From contig NZ_CP048029.1 of the NCBI RefSeq assembly GCF_011290485.1, forward strand, positions 434,001-498,000: 64,000 nt of DNA, read 5' to 3'. Positions 37,611 to 45,695 of this stretch are shown here, piece after piece (the first letter of the stretch is position 1; every line of letters starts with the position of its first letter). Source of the stretch: Caldichromatium japonicum. GTDB taxonomy: Bacteria; Pseudomonadota; Gammaproteobacteria; Chromatiales; Chromatiaceae. The notes beneath the pieces are model-generated. The model was not told the origin of the DNA and searched no databases. It saw only the letters and a list, made by a program, of their open reading frames with translations. The position numbers and the translations under genes are program-made.

Positions 37611-37975
37611 CAGCCCGCTTGCTTGTTCTGCTCAGCAGGCGAGCTGGTACAACGCACCGTGCATTCACCATATTGCACTGTACAAGGGGTGAGCTCCTCG
37701 CCGAGACAGTCGATCGGCTGCGGGCAGAGCGGATCAGATCCAGGTTGACAGGTCCGCTTGGGGTCGGCAAGACGCACGCGCTCTTCCTGACAGAGCTGTT
37801 CGCGGGCGCGTTGGCGCTCGGCACACTGGTTTTTGAGCGACTCGCAGGCAGCGGCACAGGCTCCTTCCAGGGCGGAGGGTGTTTGCGTCGGTTTTAAGGG
37901 ATTGAACTGACAACCGCCCAGCAACAAGGCCAGGATACAGGCGCTAAGACCCGACGGATAGGAACGGCTTGACAT
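37610..37975 (-). CDS. Cysteine-rich lipoprotein
   Basis: 121 residues with a clean lipobox LALLLGGC (lipid Cys at about 22). The mature chain has ten further cysteines, ACAAACESLKNQC...LCQEE...TCQPGSDPLCPQPIDCLGEELTPC...ECTVRC, enough for five disulfides in the periplasm. I do not recognise the family. Coupled (ATGA overlap) to the damaged SMR exporter downstream. Confidence 0.75.
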   Translation of the reverse strand: MSSRSYPSGLSACILALLLGGCQFNPLKPTQTPSALEGACAAACESLKNQCAERQRAREQLCQEERVRLADPKRTCQPGSDPLCPQPIDCLGEELTPCTVQYGECTVRCTSSPAEQNKQAG

Positions 37976-38023
37976 CGGTGATCCTCCTTTATAGCCGCGC
38001 TACTCTACCACAGGGCGGTCTGC

Positions 38024-38212
38024 TCAGCCGCGCGCTGCCAGGATCAGGAGTACCACAAAGGCGGCAACGGCCACCAAGGGCCATAGAGCTGCGGGCCAGT
38101 CGCCCTTTTGCGCCTTGGGCCCCTCTTGCTGCCAGCGCCTATAGACCGGCCAGAGATAAAACAGCATGAGGCCGAACAAGACGGCAGCGATGATCTTGAG
38201 GGCAAATTCCAT
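38024..38212 (-). CDS. Small two-helix membrane protein
   Basis: 62 residues: a hydrophobic helix ALKIIAAVLFGLMLFYLW, a short polar loop RRWQQEGPKAQKGDW, and a second helix ALWPLVAVAAFVVLLILAARG. Function unknown. It follows the YccA-type gene on the same strand but behind its terminator. Confidence 0.7.
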   Translation of the reverse strand: MEFALKIIAAVLFGLMLFYLWPVYRRWQQEGPKAQKGDWPAALWPLVAVAAFVVLLILAARG

Positions 38213-38224
38213 CGGACACCTCGA

Positions 38225-38254
38225 TATAAAAACCCCGGCGCGGGGCCGGGGTTT
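38225..38254 (-). terminator. Rho-independent terminator after the YccA-type gene
   Basis: 10-bp stem aaaccccggc (38230-38239) with gccggggttt (38245-38254) and a 5-nt loop. On the minus strand the stem is followed by ttttatatcga. It is placed 33 bp past the stop codon at 38287. Confidence 0.85.
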
Positions 38255-38286
38255 GAGGGGGTTGGATCACCAAGATCGATCTTGGT

Positions 38287-38958
38287 TTAGTCGTCGCCGC
38301 CCATGATCCCCAGGATCTGGAGCAGGCTGATGAAGATATTGAAGATACTCAGATAAATACCATAGGTCGCGAGGATATAGTTGGTCTCCTCACCCCGCGC
38401 GATGCGGCTGGTATCGAACAGGATAAAACCGCTCATGAGCAGGATGATGACCGAGGAAATGGCCAAGGACAACGCCGGCATTTGGAGGAACAGATTGGCA
38501 ATGATAGCGATCATGACCACCATCATACCGGCGAAGATAAAGCCGCCCATAAAGCTAAAGTCGCGCTTGCTGGTCAGGGCATAGCCGGAAAGACCCAAAA
38601 AGATCGCCGCCGTGCCGCCGAAGGCCAGGGCGATGGTCTTGGGGCCATGTGGCAGGGCGAGATACAGGCTCAGGATCGCGCCCAGCCCAAAGCCCAAGAG
38701 ACCGGTGATGGCAAAGATCACCCCAATGCCTGCAGCCGAGTTCGCGGTGCGCGGGAGGACGAACATCCCGAGCACCATGGAGATGATCACCGAGACCAGA
38801 TAGACCCAGGAGGGCATGGCGAGCGCCATCGAGAGCATGGCGGTTAGAGCGCTGAAGCCCAGGGTCGCTGCCAGCAGCAGATAGGTATTCTTTAAAACTT
38901 TGTTGACCGCAAGGGCGCGGTCAGGGGTCTTGACGATTGAGATGCCAGGATTGGGCAT
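38287..38958 (-). CDS. Bax inhibitor-1/YccA family membrane protein
   Basis: 223 residues with seven hydrophobic helices; the N-terminus is RALAVNKVLKNTYLLLAATLGFSALTAM and the last third ILLMSGFILFDTSRIARGEETNYILATYGIYLSIFNIFISLLQILG is the family signature with the conserved Asp pair region. YccA of E. coli modulates the FtsH protease. Monocistronic, with its own terminator. Confidence 0.93.
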   Translation of the reverse strand: MPNPGISIVKTPDRALAVNKVLKNTYLLLAATLGFSALTAMLSMALAMPSWVYLVSVIISMVLGMFVLPRTANSAAGIGVIFAITGLLGFGLGAILSLYLALPHGPKTIALAFGGTAAIFLGLSGYALTSKRDFSFMGGFIFAGMMVVMIAIIANLFLQMPALSLAISSVIILLMSGFILFDTSRIARGEETNYILATYGIYLSIFNIFISLLQILGIMGGDD

Positions 38959-39087
38959 TGCGGTTCACTCCTCGTTGGTTTTGGAGATCTCATGCGCCCT
39001 CTAAGACAGGGCGGAAGGCCTTTGGTTTCCACCTCCTAAGCATACCCGAGCCTGCCTGAGGTGCAAAATCGGGACGCGGTCGCGCTG

Positions 39088-39115
39088 TTGAGGTGGAGCG
39101 AATGCGATCTATACT
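39088..39115 (+). promoter_or_regulatory. Sigma-70 promoter of the CYTH gene
   Basis: ttgagg at 39088-39093 and tatact at 39110-39115 with a 16-bp spacer, ending 33 bp before the start codon at 39149. This is the clearest sigma-70 promoter I see in the window. Confidence 0.6.
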
Positions 39116-39148
39116 GTTTCGCCTCGCCCCGATTCGCTCTCCATACCG

Positions 39149-39616
39149 ATGCCCATCGAGATCGAACGCAAGTTTTTGGTTAAAAACGACGACTGGCATG
39201 CCCAGGCCACAGAGGGAGTGCGTCTGATCCAGGGTTATCTCAGCGCTGATCCCCATCTGACAGTGCGGGTCCGCATCCAGGGCGATGCCGCCGTGCTCAC
39301 CCTCAAGGGGGGTTCCCGGGGGATCAGCCGCTTGGAGTTTGAATATCCGATCCCCCTTGCCGATGCCGAGGAGATGCTCACGGCCCTGGCCGTCTTCCCG
39401 CCGATCGACAAGACCCGCTATCTGGTGCGCCATGAGGGGCATTGCTGGGAGATCGATGTCTTTACGGGTGCCAATGCGGGGCTCGTCATCGCCGAACTAG
39501 AGCTCGCGAGACCAGATGAGCCATTCACCCGCCCGGATTGGCTCGGGGAAGAGGTCTCGGGTGATCCCCGCTATCTCAATGTCAATCTCGCACGCCATCC
39601 TTATGGGGCCTGGTAG
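39149..39616 (+). CDS. CYTH-domain triphosphatase
   Basis: 155 residues with the ExExK motif at the N-terminus (IEIERKFL) and the alternating charged strands of a triphosphate tunnel enzyme: VRVRIQGDAAVLTLKG, RLEFEYPI, TRYLVRH, WEIDVFTG, LVIAELEL. Length fits the short bacterial CYTH group that hydrolyses inorganic triphosphate. Cytoplasmic, single gene, with a good promoter upstream. Confidence 0.92.
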   Translation: MPIEIERKFLVKNDDWHAQATEGVRLIQGYLSADPHLTVRVRIQGDAAVLTLKGGSRGISRLEFEYPIPLADAEEMLTALAVFPPIDKTRYLVRHEGHCWEIDVFTGANAGLVIAELELARPDEPFTRPDWLGEEVSGDPRYLNVNLARHPYGAW

Positions 39617-39675
39617 AGGCCCGGATGGGGTCGCGCGCTGGTCGGCGTCGGCTGCATCCCAGGGTTGGCGCCAGG

Positions 39676-40542
39676 TTAGGGATTCAGGCTCGTCTCGATC
39701 GCTGTCAGATCAAGTGCCTGATCGAGCAGCATCAAGGTCCCGCGCGGGCTGACCGGCCCAGGGGCAACCTTGGCATAGGCCGGCAGCTGGTTGATGGCGG
39801 GCAGGGTGCGCTCGGGGTCTGGATTGAGCATCAGCTCGTGCAGATTGACCAAGAGGGCGATGTCAGCTAGATCGGCCCCACCCGGATGGTCGCGCTGCCA
39901 CTGGTTGCGGGTACGTGCGACTTCACATAACTCTTCATCCAGCCCCCAGTGTTCGAGCAGCATCAGGCTGATCCTGGTGCATAAAGTCTCTGCGAGACCC
40001 CGGATGAAGGCTGGCTGATCCAAGGTCTCGGGATAGGCATCGAGACGGACATAGAGCAAGGGCAGCCCGATCTCTTGCAGGAGCCCAGCCAGCAAGGCGC
40101 GGTCTGGGCTCAAACCCCGCACCGCCTGGGACAGTACGGCGCAGCAGGCGGCGCGCCGAGCACTGCGTTTCCAGTAGGCCAGCAGCAGTGACTTGAGCCG
40201 TTGATCGCGGGGGCGGAACAGGGCACGCAGCGCATGGCTTAGACATAGGCTGCGCGTTGTCTCCAACCCGAAGAGGGTCAACGCCTGTTTGAGGTCCTTG
40301 ATCCGACGCCAGCCGCGATACAAGGGGCTGTTGGCGATCTGGAGCAGATAGCTGGAGAGCCCAGGGTCAGTCTGGATGATCCGTTCGATCTGGACGAGGT
40401 CGCAGTCGGGGTCCTGCATGACGCGGCGGATGCGCAGCGCCGCGTCCGGCAGGTTGGGCAGACTGGCTTCACCTGCCAGGATGTCGCGGGCGACCTTGGC
40501 ATAGATGCCGAAACTGGCAGGCAAGAATTTGTCCTGGTTCAT
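39676..40542 (-). CDS. HDOD-domain protein
   Basis: 288 residues. The HDOD region reads LPNLPDAALRIRRVMQDPDCDLVQIERIIQTDPGLSSYLLQIANSPLYRG, followed by LFGLETTRSLCLSHALRALF and LLAGLLQEIGLPLL, in which the HD metal ligands are replaced, as usual for HDOD. Such proteins serve in signalling scaffolds; the partner is unknown. It follows the Na/Pi cotransporter gene by 14 bp on the same strand. Confidence 0.9.
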   Translation of the reverse strand: MNQDKFLPASFGIYAKVARDILAGEASLPNLPDAALRIRRVMQDPDCDLVQIERIIQTDPGLSSYLLQIANSPLYRGWRRIKDLKQALTLFGLETTRSLCLSHALRALFRPRDQRLKSLLLAYWKRSARRAACCAVLSQAVRGLSPDRALLAGLLQEIGLPLLYVRLDAYPETLDQPAFIRGLAETLCTRISLMLLEHWGLDEELCEVARTRNQWQRDHPGGADLADIALLVNLHELMLNPDPERTLPAINQLPAYAKVAPGPVSPRGTLMLLDQALDLTAIETSLNP

Positions 40543-40556
40543 CGCGATGCTTGGCG

Positions 40557-42263
40557 TTAGGGGTTGGTAACGGGATGGGCGAGGGGAGTGCCGTTGACAG
40601 CATTCTTGGCTATGCGCCGGGCAAAATGATAGATCCGTTGCAGCTTTTCGATGATCTCGACCTCGAGCGTATAGGCAGGGATACGGTTGGGTTCGCTGGC
40701 CACCAGGCGCCGCGCCTCGTGCGCTGCCGCTGATGCCGCGATCAATTGGATCTCCACCTTGAGATCGATCACGGTCTGGGCCGCTTGGGGATTGCGCTGG
40801 CTGACCGCCTGTAGGGCCGAGCCGAACGCCCGGCTGACCACCCGATGAAACCCGATCAATAGCTCGCGCGTTGGGGTGCTGATTGCAACCCCTTGAGTCA
40901 ACCGCTCGCGCCCCAGGGTCACCAGATTGGTCTCGATCAGGTCGCCGATGTTTTCGAGGTCATTGACCGTAGCCAGGAGCGCCATCAGGACACGGGTCTG
41001 GCGTTCGGTCAGGTTCTGGCGGCTGATCTTGCCGAGATAACCGATGATCGCGGCATGCAAGCGGTCAACGGCATTGTCCATCCGTTCAATCTCGACGAGC
41101 GCCTGGCGGTCGCCGGCCAGGATCGCCGGCATGATCCGCTGCATCATCTCGCTGACTTGCTCGCCCATACGCAGGATCTCCAGACGCGCCCGATCGAGGG
41201 CAAGATCTGCGGTTGCCATCAGGCTGTCGTCAAGATAATGCGCCCTGCCTGGATCGGTTAGGGGCACGTGCTCGGTATCCGGAATCAGCCATTCGACCAG
41301 GCGGGCAATCTGCCTGGTCAGGCCGATGAACAACAGGGTATTGGCGAGATTGAACAGGGTATGGGCGTTGGCGATCTGGCGCGGGAGCTCGGCAGCCAGA
41401 CGTGCCGTACCTGGCAGATCGGGTCGTGCGGGCGAGAGCCATTGGATCCAGTAGGCGAGCGGATCGATCCAAGCGATCCAAATCAGGACGCCGGCGACAT
41501 TGAAGATGACATGGACCAGGGCAGCGCGTTGGGCGATCCGTGGCTTGCCGATCGCTGCCAGGAGCGCAGTGACACAGGTCCCGATATTGGCGCCGAAGAC
41601 CAGGGCGATCCCCGTCTCCAGACCGATCAGCCCCTGGCTTCCCAAGGTGATGATGATCCCCAGGGTCGCGGCGGATGATTGGATCAGGGCGGTGAACAGG
41701 GTCGCGACCAGGATGGCGAGCGCCGGCTGACTCAGCTTGGTCAATAGGGCAATGACATCCGCATCGTTGCGCAGCGGTGCCATGGAGTCACTCATCAGGT
41801 CGAGCCCGAAAAAGACCAGGCCCAGGCCCAGGATGAGGCTCCCCCCGTGTTGGACCGACTCGCGCCAGGGATCGAGGCTTAAGCCAAAGCCGAGGGCGAT
41901 CAACAGATAGGCCAGGTTCTCGAGGCGGAAGGCGATCAATTGGGCGGTGAAGGTCGATCCGACATTGGCCCCGAGGATTACACCGATCGCCTGCGGCAAT
42001 GACATCAGCCCGGCGCTGACGAAACCGACCGCCAGGACCGTGGTCACCGAGGATGAATTGAGGATGGCGGTGATCAGGGCCCCGCTCAAGGCACCGAGGA
42101 GCGGATGGGTGGTCAGGCGTTGGAGCAGGGTATGCAGCCGCTCTCCGGCAACGGCCTTCAGCGCGGTGGTCATCTGCTCCAGCCCATATAGGAACAGGGC
42201 GAGACCACCCAGCAGGCCGAGGGACATCGGCCACCAGGCGAGCGCCTGTTCCTGCGCAGGCAT
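40557..42263 (-). CDS. Na/Pi cotransporter with PhoU-like C-terminus
   Basis: 568 residues. Residues 10-330 hold about eight membrane segments in two inverted repeats, with LNSSSVTTVLAVGFVSAGL and FTALIQSSAATLGIIITL (the paired QSS/NSSS motifs of the type II sodium-phosphate family) and ILGANVGSTFTAQL/VFGANIGTCVTALL. Residues 350-560 form a helical PhoU-like regulatory domain (ERMDNAVDRLHAAIIGYLGK). It begins 12 bp after the Cas6-like gene, so it may be in the same transcript. Confidence 0.92.
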   Translation of the reverse strand: MPAQEQALAWWPMSLGLLGGLALFLYGLEQMTTALKAVAGERLHTLLQRLTTHPLLGALSGALITAILNSSSVTTVLAVGFVSAGLMSLPQAIGVILGANVGSTFTAQLIAFRLENLAYLLIALGFGLSLDPWRESVQHGGSLILGLGLVFFGLDLMSDSMAPLRNDADVIALLTKLSQPALAILVATLFTALIQSSAATLGIIITLGSQGLIGLETGIALVFGANIGTCVTALLAAIGKPRIAQRAALVHVIFNVAGVLIWIAWIDPLAYWIQWLSPARPDLPGTARLAAELPRQIANAHTLFNLANTLLFIGLTRQIARLVEWLIPDTEHVPLTDPGRAHYLDDSLMATADLALDRARLEILRMGEQVSEMMQRIMPAILAGDRQALVEIERMDNAVDRLHAAIIGYLGKISRQNLTERQTRVLMALLATVNDLENIGDLIETNLVTLGRERLTQGVAISTPTRELLIGFHRVVSRAFGSALQAVSQRNPQAAQTVIDLKVEIQLIAASAAAHEARRLVASEPNRIPAYTLEVEIIEKLQRIYHFARRIAKNAVNGTPLAHPVTNP

Positions 42264-42275
42264 GGGGTGCGGCGG

Positions 42276-42974
42276 TCAGGCGACCGGCTTGACCGGATCG
42301 ATGCCCTTGTGCGGGATGAAGATCCCGCAACCCAGGGTGCGGTGCAGCCCGAGCCCCTCGCTTTGCAGGTGCAGCGATTCCTCGACGGTCAGACCGGCCA
42401 GCATCAGGGCGCGGGTGGGTATCGGGCCGGTGGGTGTGTGCAACAGGGTCACCTTGCCGCAGAGCGCCTTGCGGATACGGATGCCCAACCCCTGGAGCAT
42501 CTGCGCAGTCGTGGCGAGAAAGGCGGTTTCGTCGGTCGATGAGGCGCGCTCCGGGGCGATGGCGATATGACGCGCCAGCAGGGTGGTCTCACGGCTCAAG
42601 GGCTGGATCTTGGCGGTGCCGATGGCAAGCGCCTGACCGCCGACCTCGATGCGCTGGCCGGTAAGACAGGCGATCAGGTCATCGGCGCGGGCGCGCGGGA
42701 CGCGGATCTTGAGCTTGGTGCGGCGCGAAACCATGAGCAGATTGTCCGGCGAATGGGCCGGACGCTCCCAGCCATTCTGCGAGCCAGCGACATGGATGCT
42801 GTGCACGCCCAGCCGCGGCTCCTCGTCGAACCAGGGCACCAGGGGGCGCAGTGCATTTGACAGGGCATAGGCATGATCTACAGGCAGGCAGCGGCAAGCG
42901 ATCGCGAAGGCGAGATCGACCACTGCATCGGGCGCCTGGCTGGGTTCGCTGACCTCTTCCTCATTCCAAAACAT
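42276..42974 (-). CDS. Cas6/Cmx6-like protein without CRISPR locus
   Basis: 232 residues. From memory it matches the family annotated as type I-MYXAN Cas6/Cmx6: VVDLAFAIACRCLPVDHAYALSNAL, PWFDEEPRLGVHSIHVA, LLMVSRRTKLKIRVPR, and a glycine-rich C-terminal LGCGIFIPHKGI like the G-loop of Cas6 RNA endonucleases. No CRISPR array or other cas gene is visible in the window. The ATG at 42974 gives the usual MFWNEE start; the frame extends 27 codons upstream into the neighbouring gene. Third gene of an operon divergent from dsrA. Whether it cuts RNA here is unknown. Confidence 0.75.
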   Translation of the reverse strand: MFWNEEEVSEPSQAPDAVVDLAFAIACRCLPVDHAYALSNALRPLVPWFDEEPRLGVHSIHVAGSQNGWERPAHSPDNLLMVSRRTKLKIRVPRARADDLIACLTGQRIEVGGQALAIGTAKIQPLSRETTLLARHIAIAPERASSTDETAFLATTAQMLQGLGIRIRKALCGKVTLLHTPTGPIPTRALMLAGLTVEESLHLQSEGLGLHRTLGCGIFIPHKGIDPVKPVA

Positions 42975-42987
42975 CGCGCATCTCCAT

Positions 42988-43716
42988 TCAAGCAAACGGC
43001 AGGCGGCGCTGAAGCGCCGCGCGGTCAAACCACCAGTCGTCCTGGACCAAGGCATCGACGATATGGCGCAGACGCATCAGGAACTTCTCAGGCTCCTTCA
43101 ATTCTAATCGCTCCATCCATTGATCCAATTCCTCCGGCGTCTCGACCTGACTGTGCCGGCGGGCGACCGTCCCTAGCATCTGGGTGGCGAGGAACAATAA
43201 ATCTCCCCGCTGTTGCCCCTGGGCGCGCAGATCGACCAAAAACAGGGCGGTGGTGGCCGCAACTGCTGCGCCGTCGGCGTGATCGGGCGTTTCATCGACG
43301 ACATGACGCAACAGCTCGATCGTCAGTTCGAGGTCGATCGGACAGGTCACAGCCAACCAGATCCCCTGACCGAGTGCGGCCAGGGAACCAGGCTGGTCGG
43401 CCTGGAACAGCACATCGCAGGCGTCGGCAGCGGATTCAAAATGATCCCAAGCCATGAAGCGATCGAAGGCCGCGCGCGCCAGCGGCCAGGCCTCGGCGCC
43501 GCGCCCTAGGCTCGCCAAGGTGCGGGCGATCTGCACATCTAGCTCCATTCGCTCAAACTCCGAGCTGCCGGTACGATCAATGGTTGCCAGCCGCTCCTGG
43601 AGCGCCTGGAGATGCAGTTCCAGGGACGCATGCTCGCCGCGATAGACAAGGACGGAATCAGCGGGGCGATCCGGCAGACGGATGGCGCTGACTGGGGAAG
43701 TCTTGAAGGGAATCAT
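42988..43716 (-). CDS. Hypothetical protein, partner of the Cas6-like gene
   Basis: 242 residues, not recognised. No membrane segments; helical throughout, with repeats of acidic/hydrophobic helices reminiscent of a TPR-like array (LDVQIARTLASLGRGAEAWPLARAAFDRF, then TIELLRHVVDETPDHADGAAVAATTALFLVDL). The last part reads DQWMERLELKEPEKFLMRLRHIVDALVQDDWW. It ends 13 bp before the Cas6-like gene and starts 33 bp after the 63-residue gene, which argues for one transcript and a shared function. Confidence 0.75.
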   Translation of the reverse strand: MIPFKTSPVSAIRLPDRPADSVLVYRGEHASLELHLQALQERLATIDRTGSSEFERMELDVQIARTLASLGRGAEAWPLARAAFDRFMAWDHFESAADACDVLFQADQPGSLAALGQGIWLAVTCPIDLELTIELLRHVVDETPDHADGAAVAATTALFLVDLRAQGQQRGDLLFLATQMLGTVARRHSQVETPEELDQWMERLELKEPEKFLMRLRHIVDALVQDDWWFDRAALQRRLPFA

Positions 43717-43749
43717 GATGAAACTGCCGTGGTTGTAAAGGGTCTCGGA

Positions 43750-43941
43750 TCAGCGCGCCAGACCGCTGAACGCGGCCTCCAGTCGGTCTTCCCAGTCATC
43801 GGGCGTATCGGGATAGGGCGGCTTGACATCCATACGGAAAAACCGCTCACCGGACCGGGCGACCGCCTGGATCAAGGGGATGAGTTCATCGAAGGATTCG
43901 ATCTCCTGGTGTGAGATCAAGAGTTCGCTGAGTTTGAGCAT
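43750..43941 (-). CDS. Small acidic hypothetical protein, first gene of the Cas6-like operon
   Basis: 63 residues, MLKLSELLISHQEIESFDELIPLIQAV...DVKPPYPDTPDDWEDRLEAAFSGLAR. Acidic, probably helical at both ends with a Pro-rich turn. Function unknown. The start at 43941 was chosen because 16 upstream in-frame residues (HPCCYPNGLWDN) look non-coding. Transcribed away from dsrA. Confidence 0.6.
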   Translation of the reverse strand: MLKLSELLISHQEIESFDELIPLIQAVARSGERFFRMDVKPPYPDTPDDWEDRLEAAFSGLAR

Positions 43942-44385
43942 CGTTGGGTTGTCCCACAGGCCATTTGGGTAGCAACATGGATGAAGCAACGGGCAAGACG
44001 CGTTCGCCCGCTGGCCTACAATGTGCAGGCGCCGAGTGTGTAAAACAACCGAGCCGCGAGCGCTTGGGGTCTGAAGGGATGGAGAGGCGGCGTTAGGCCA
44101 TCGTGGAGATGGGCGGATCCTGCATAGATCACCCCTGCGTTGGGCTTAACTTAAGCAAAGAACAATATTATGATTGCCTAATAGTTAGGCATCGAGCTCG
44201 GGGGCTCCAGGTCGGTTGATCTATCCCTAACGGGATAGGTTTTGGGCATAGGGCTCCCCGTTCGTGGAATAGTCGCCTGGCGCATCCATTGATATATTCG
44301 CGCCTGCTGATGGGGCAAGCGCGAGCGAGCTGAGCAGGCGCCCCAGTCCTGATCTGGTGAATTGAATCTGAGGAGAGACCGCGCA
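43942..44385. promoter_or_regulatory. Divergent control region between the Cas6-like operon and dsrA
   Basis: 444 bp without a gene. It includes an AT-rich island (44144-44191) in otherwise GC-rich DNA and three dyads: gcttaa-c-ttaagc at 44144-44156, tgcctaa-tag-ttaggca at 44175-44191, and ctatccc-taac-gggatag at 44221-44238. A gaggagag ribosome-binding sequence precedes dsrA. This is where transcription of the whole dsr operon should start and be controlled. Confidence 0.6.
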
Positions 44386-45639
44386 ATGGCTATCGACAAG
44401 CATCAGACCCCGATGCTCGACCAACTCGAGACCGGCCCATGGCCGAGCTTCATCTCCGGCATCAAGCGGCTGCGCGATCAGCATCCCGACGCGCGCATCA
44501 ATGCCATGGCCAATGACCTGCTCGGTCAGCTCGAGCATTCCTATGAGACGCGCAAGGGTTATTGGAAGGGTGGCACGGTCTCGGTTTATGGCTACGGCGG
44601 CGGCATCATCCCGCGCTTCTCCGAGGTCGGCAAGGCATTCCCTGCTTCTAAGGAGTTTCACACCCTGCGCGTCCAGCCGCCGGCAGGCAATCATTACACT
44701 ACCGCCATCCTGCGTCAGCTTGCCGATAGCTGGGAGAAATACGGCTCCGGTCTGATCACCTTCCATGGTCAGACCGGAAACATCATGTTCATCGGCGCCG
44801 ATACCCCGAGTACCCAGCACTTCTTCGATGAGATCAACGAATACGGTTTCGATCTGGGCGGCGCCGGCCCCTGCGTGCGCACCGCCATGTCCTGCATCGG
44901 CTCGGCGCGCTGTGAGATGTCTTGCACCAACGAGCTCAAGGCGCACCGGATGCTGGTTAACAACTTTGTCGATGACGTGCATCGTCCGGCCTTGCCTTAT
45001 AAGTTCAAGTTCAAGGTCTCCGGCTGCCCGAACGACTGCCAGAACGCGATCGAGCGCTCGGACTTCGCGGTGATCGGCACCTGGCGCGACGACATGAAGG
45101 TCGATCAGGCAGAGGTCAAGAACTATATCGCCGAAAAGGGCCGGCAATATTACATCGACAATGTCATCACCCGCTGTCCGACCAAGGCATTGACCCTGAA
45201 CGATGATGACACCCTGACGGTGAACAATCGCGACTGCGTGCGCTGCATGCACTGCCTCAATGTCATGCCCAAGGCCTTGCATCCTGGCGACGACAAGGGT
45301 GTCACCATCCTCATCGGTGGCAAGCGCACCCTGAAGATCGGCGATCTCATGGGTACCGTGATCGTGCCCTTCAAAAAGCTGGAGACCGAAGAGGACTATC
45401 AGTCCTTGGTCGAGCTCGCCGAGACTATCATCGATTTCTGGGCCGAGAATGGGCTTGAGCATGAGCGCTGCGGCGAGATGATCGAGCGCATCGGCCTGGC
45501 CACCTTCCTTGAGGGGATCGGCATCGACCCCGACCCGAACATGCTGAACCATCCGCGGCAGAGCTCTTATATCCGCATGGATGGCTGGGAGCAGGCAGCG
45601 GAGGAGTGGTTTGCCCGTCGGGCGGAGGCCGGGCGCTGA
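44386..45639 (+). CDS. dsrA: Reverse dissimilatory sulfite reductase alpha subunit
   Basis: Subunit of the siroheme-amide sulfite reductase that in sulfur oxidisers runs from sulfide-level sulfur to sulfite in the cytoplasm. 417 residues, the length known for the Allochromatium protein. Siroheme/[4Fe-4S] cysteines lie in SARCEMSCTNELKAH and SGCPNDCQNAIERSD; an inserted ferredoxin domain has TRCPTKAL and RDCVRCMHCLNVMPKAL. ATG at 44386 after gaggagagac. First gene of dsrABEFHCMKLJOPNR. Confidence 0.98.
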   Translation: MAIDKHQTPMLDQLETGPWPSFISGIKRLRDQHPDARINAMANDLLGQLEHSYETRKGYWKGGTVSVYGYGGGIIPRFSEVGKAFPASKEFHTLRVQPPAGNHYTTAILRQLADSWEKYGSGLITFHGQTGNIMFIGADTPSTQHFFDEINEYGFDLGGAGPCVRTAMSCIGSARCEMSCTNELKAHRMLVNNFVDDVHRPALPYKFKFKVSGCPNDCQNAIERSDFAVIGTWRDDMKVDQAEVKNYIAEKGRQYYIDNVITRCPTKALTLNDDDTLTVNNRDCVRCMHCLNVMPKALHPGDDKGVTILIGGKRTLKIGDLMGTVIVPFKKLETEEDYQSLVELAETIIDFWAENGLEHERCGEMIERIGLATFLEGIGIDPDPNMLNHPRQSSYIRMDGWEQAAEEWFARRAEAGR

Positions 45640-45695
45640 GCCGGCATAACTGAGATCATCCCCTCTCTCAAGAAGCGAACCTGGAGGATTCACTC

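Noticed and set aside
42276..44385. Possible CRISPR array near the Cas6-like gene
   Set aside because: I looked through the intergenic DNA here and across the window for regularly spaced 25-37 bp repeats and found none.
44227..45693. 488-codon open frame antisense to dsrA
   Set aside because: It lies opposite a well-conserved gene, its composition is that of a shadow frame (many Asp/His/Leu/Gly), and it has no motif.
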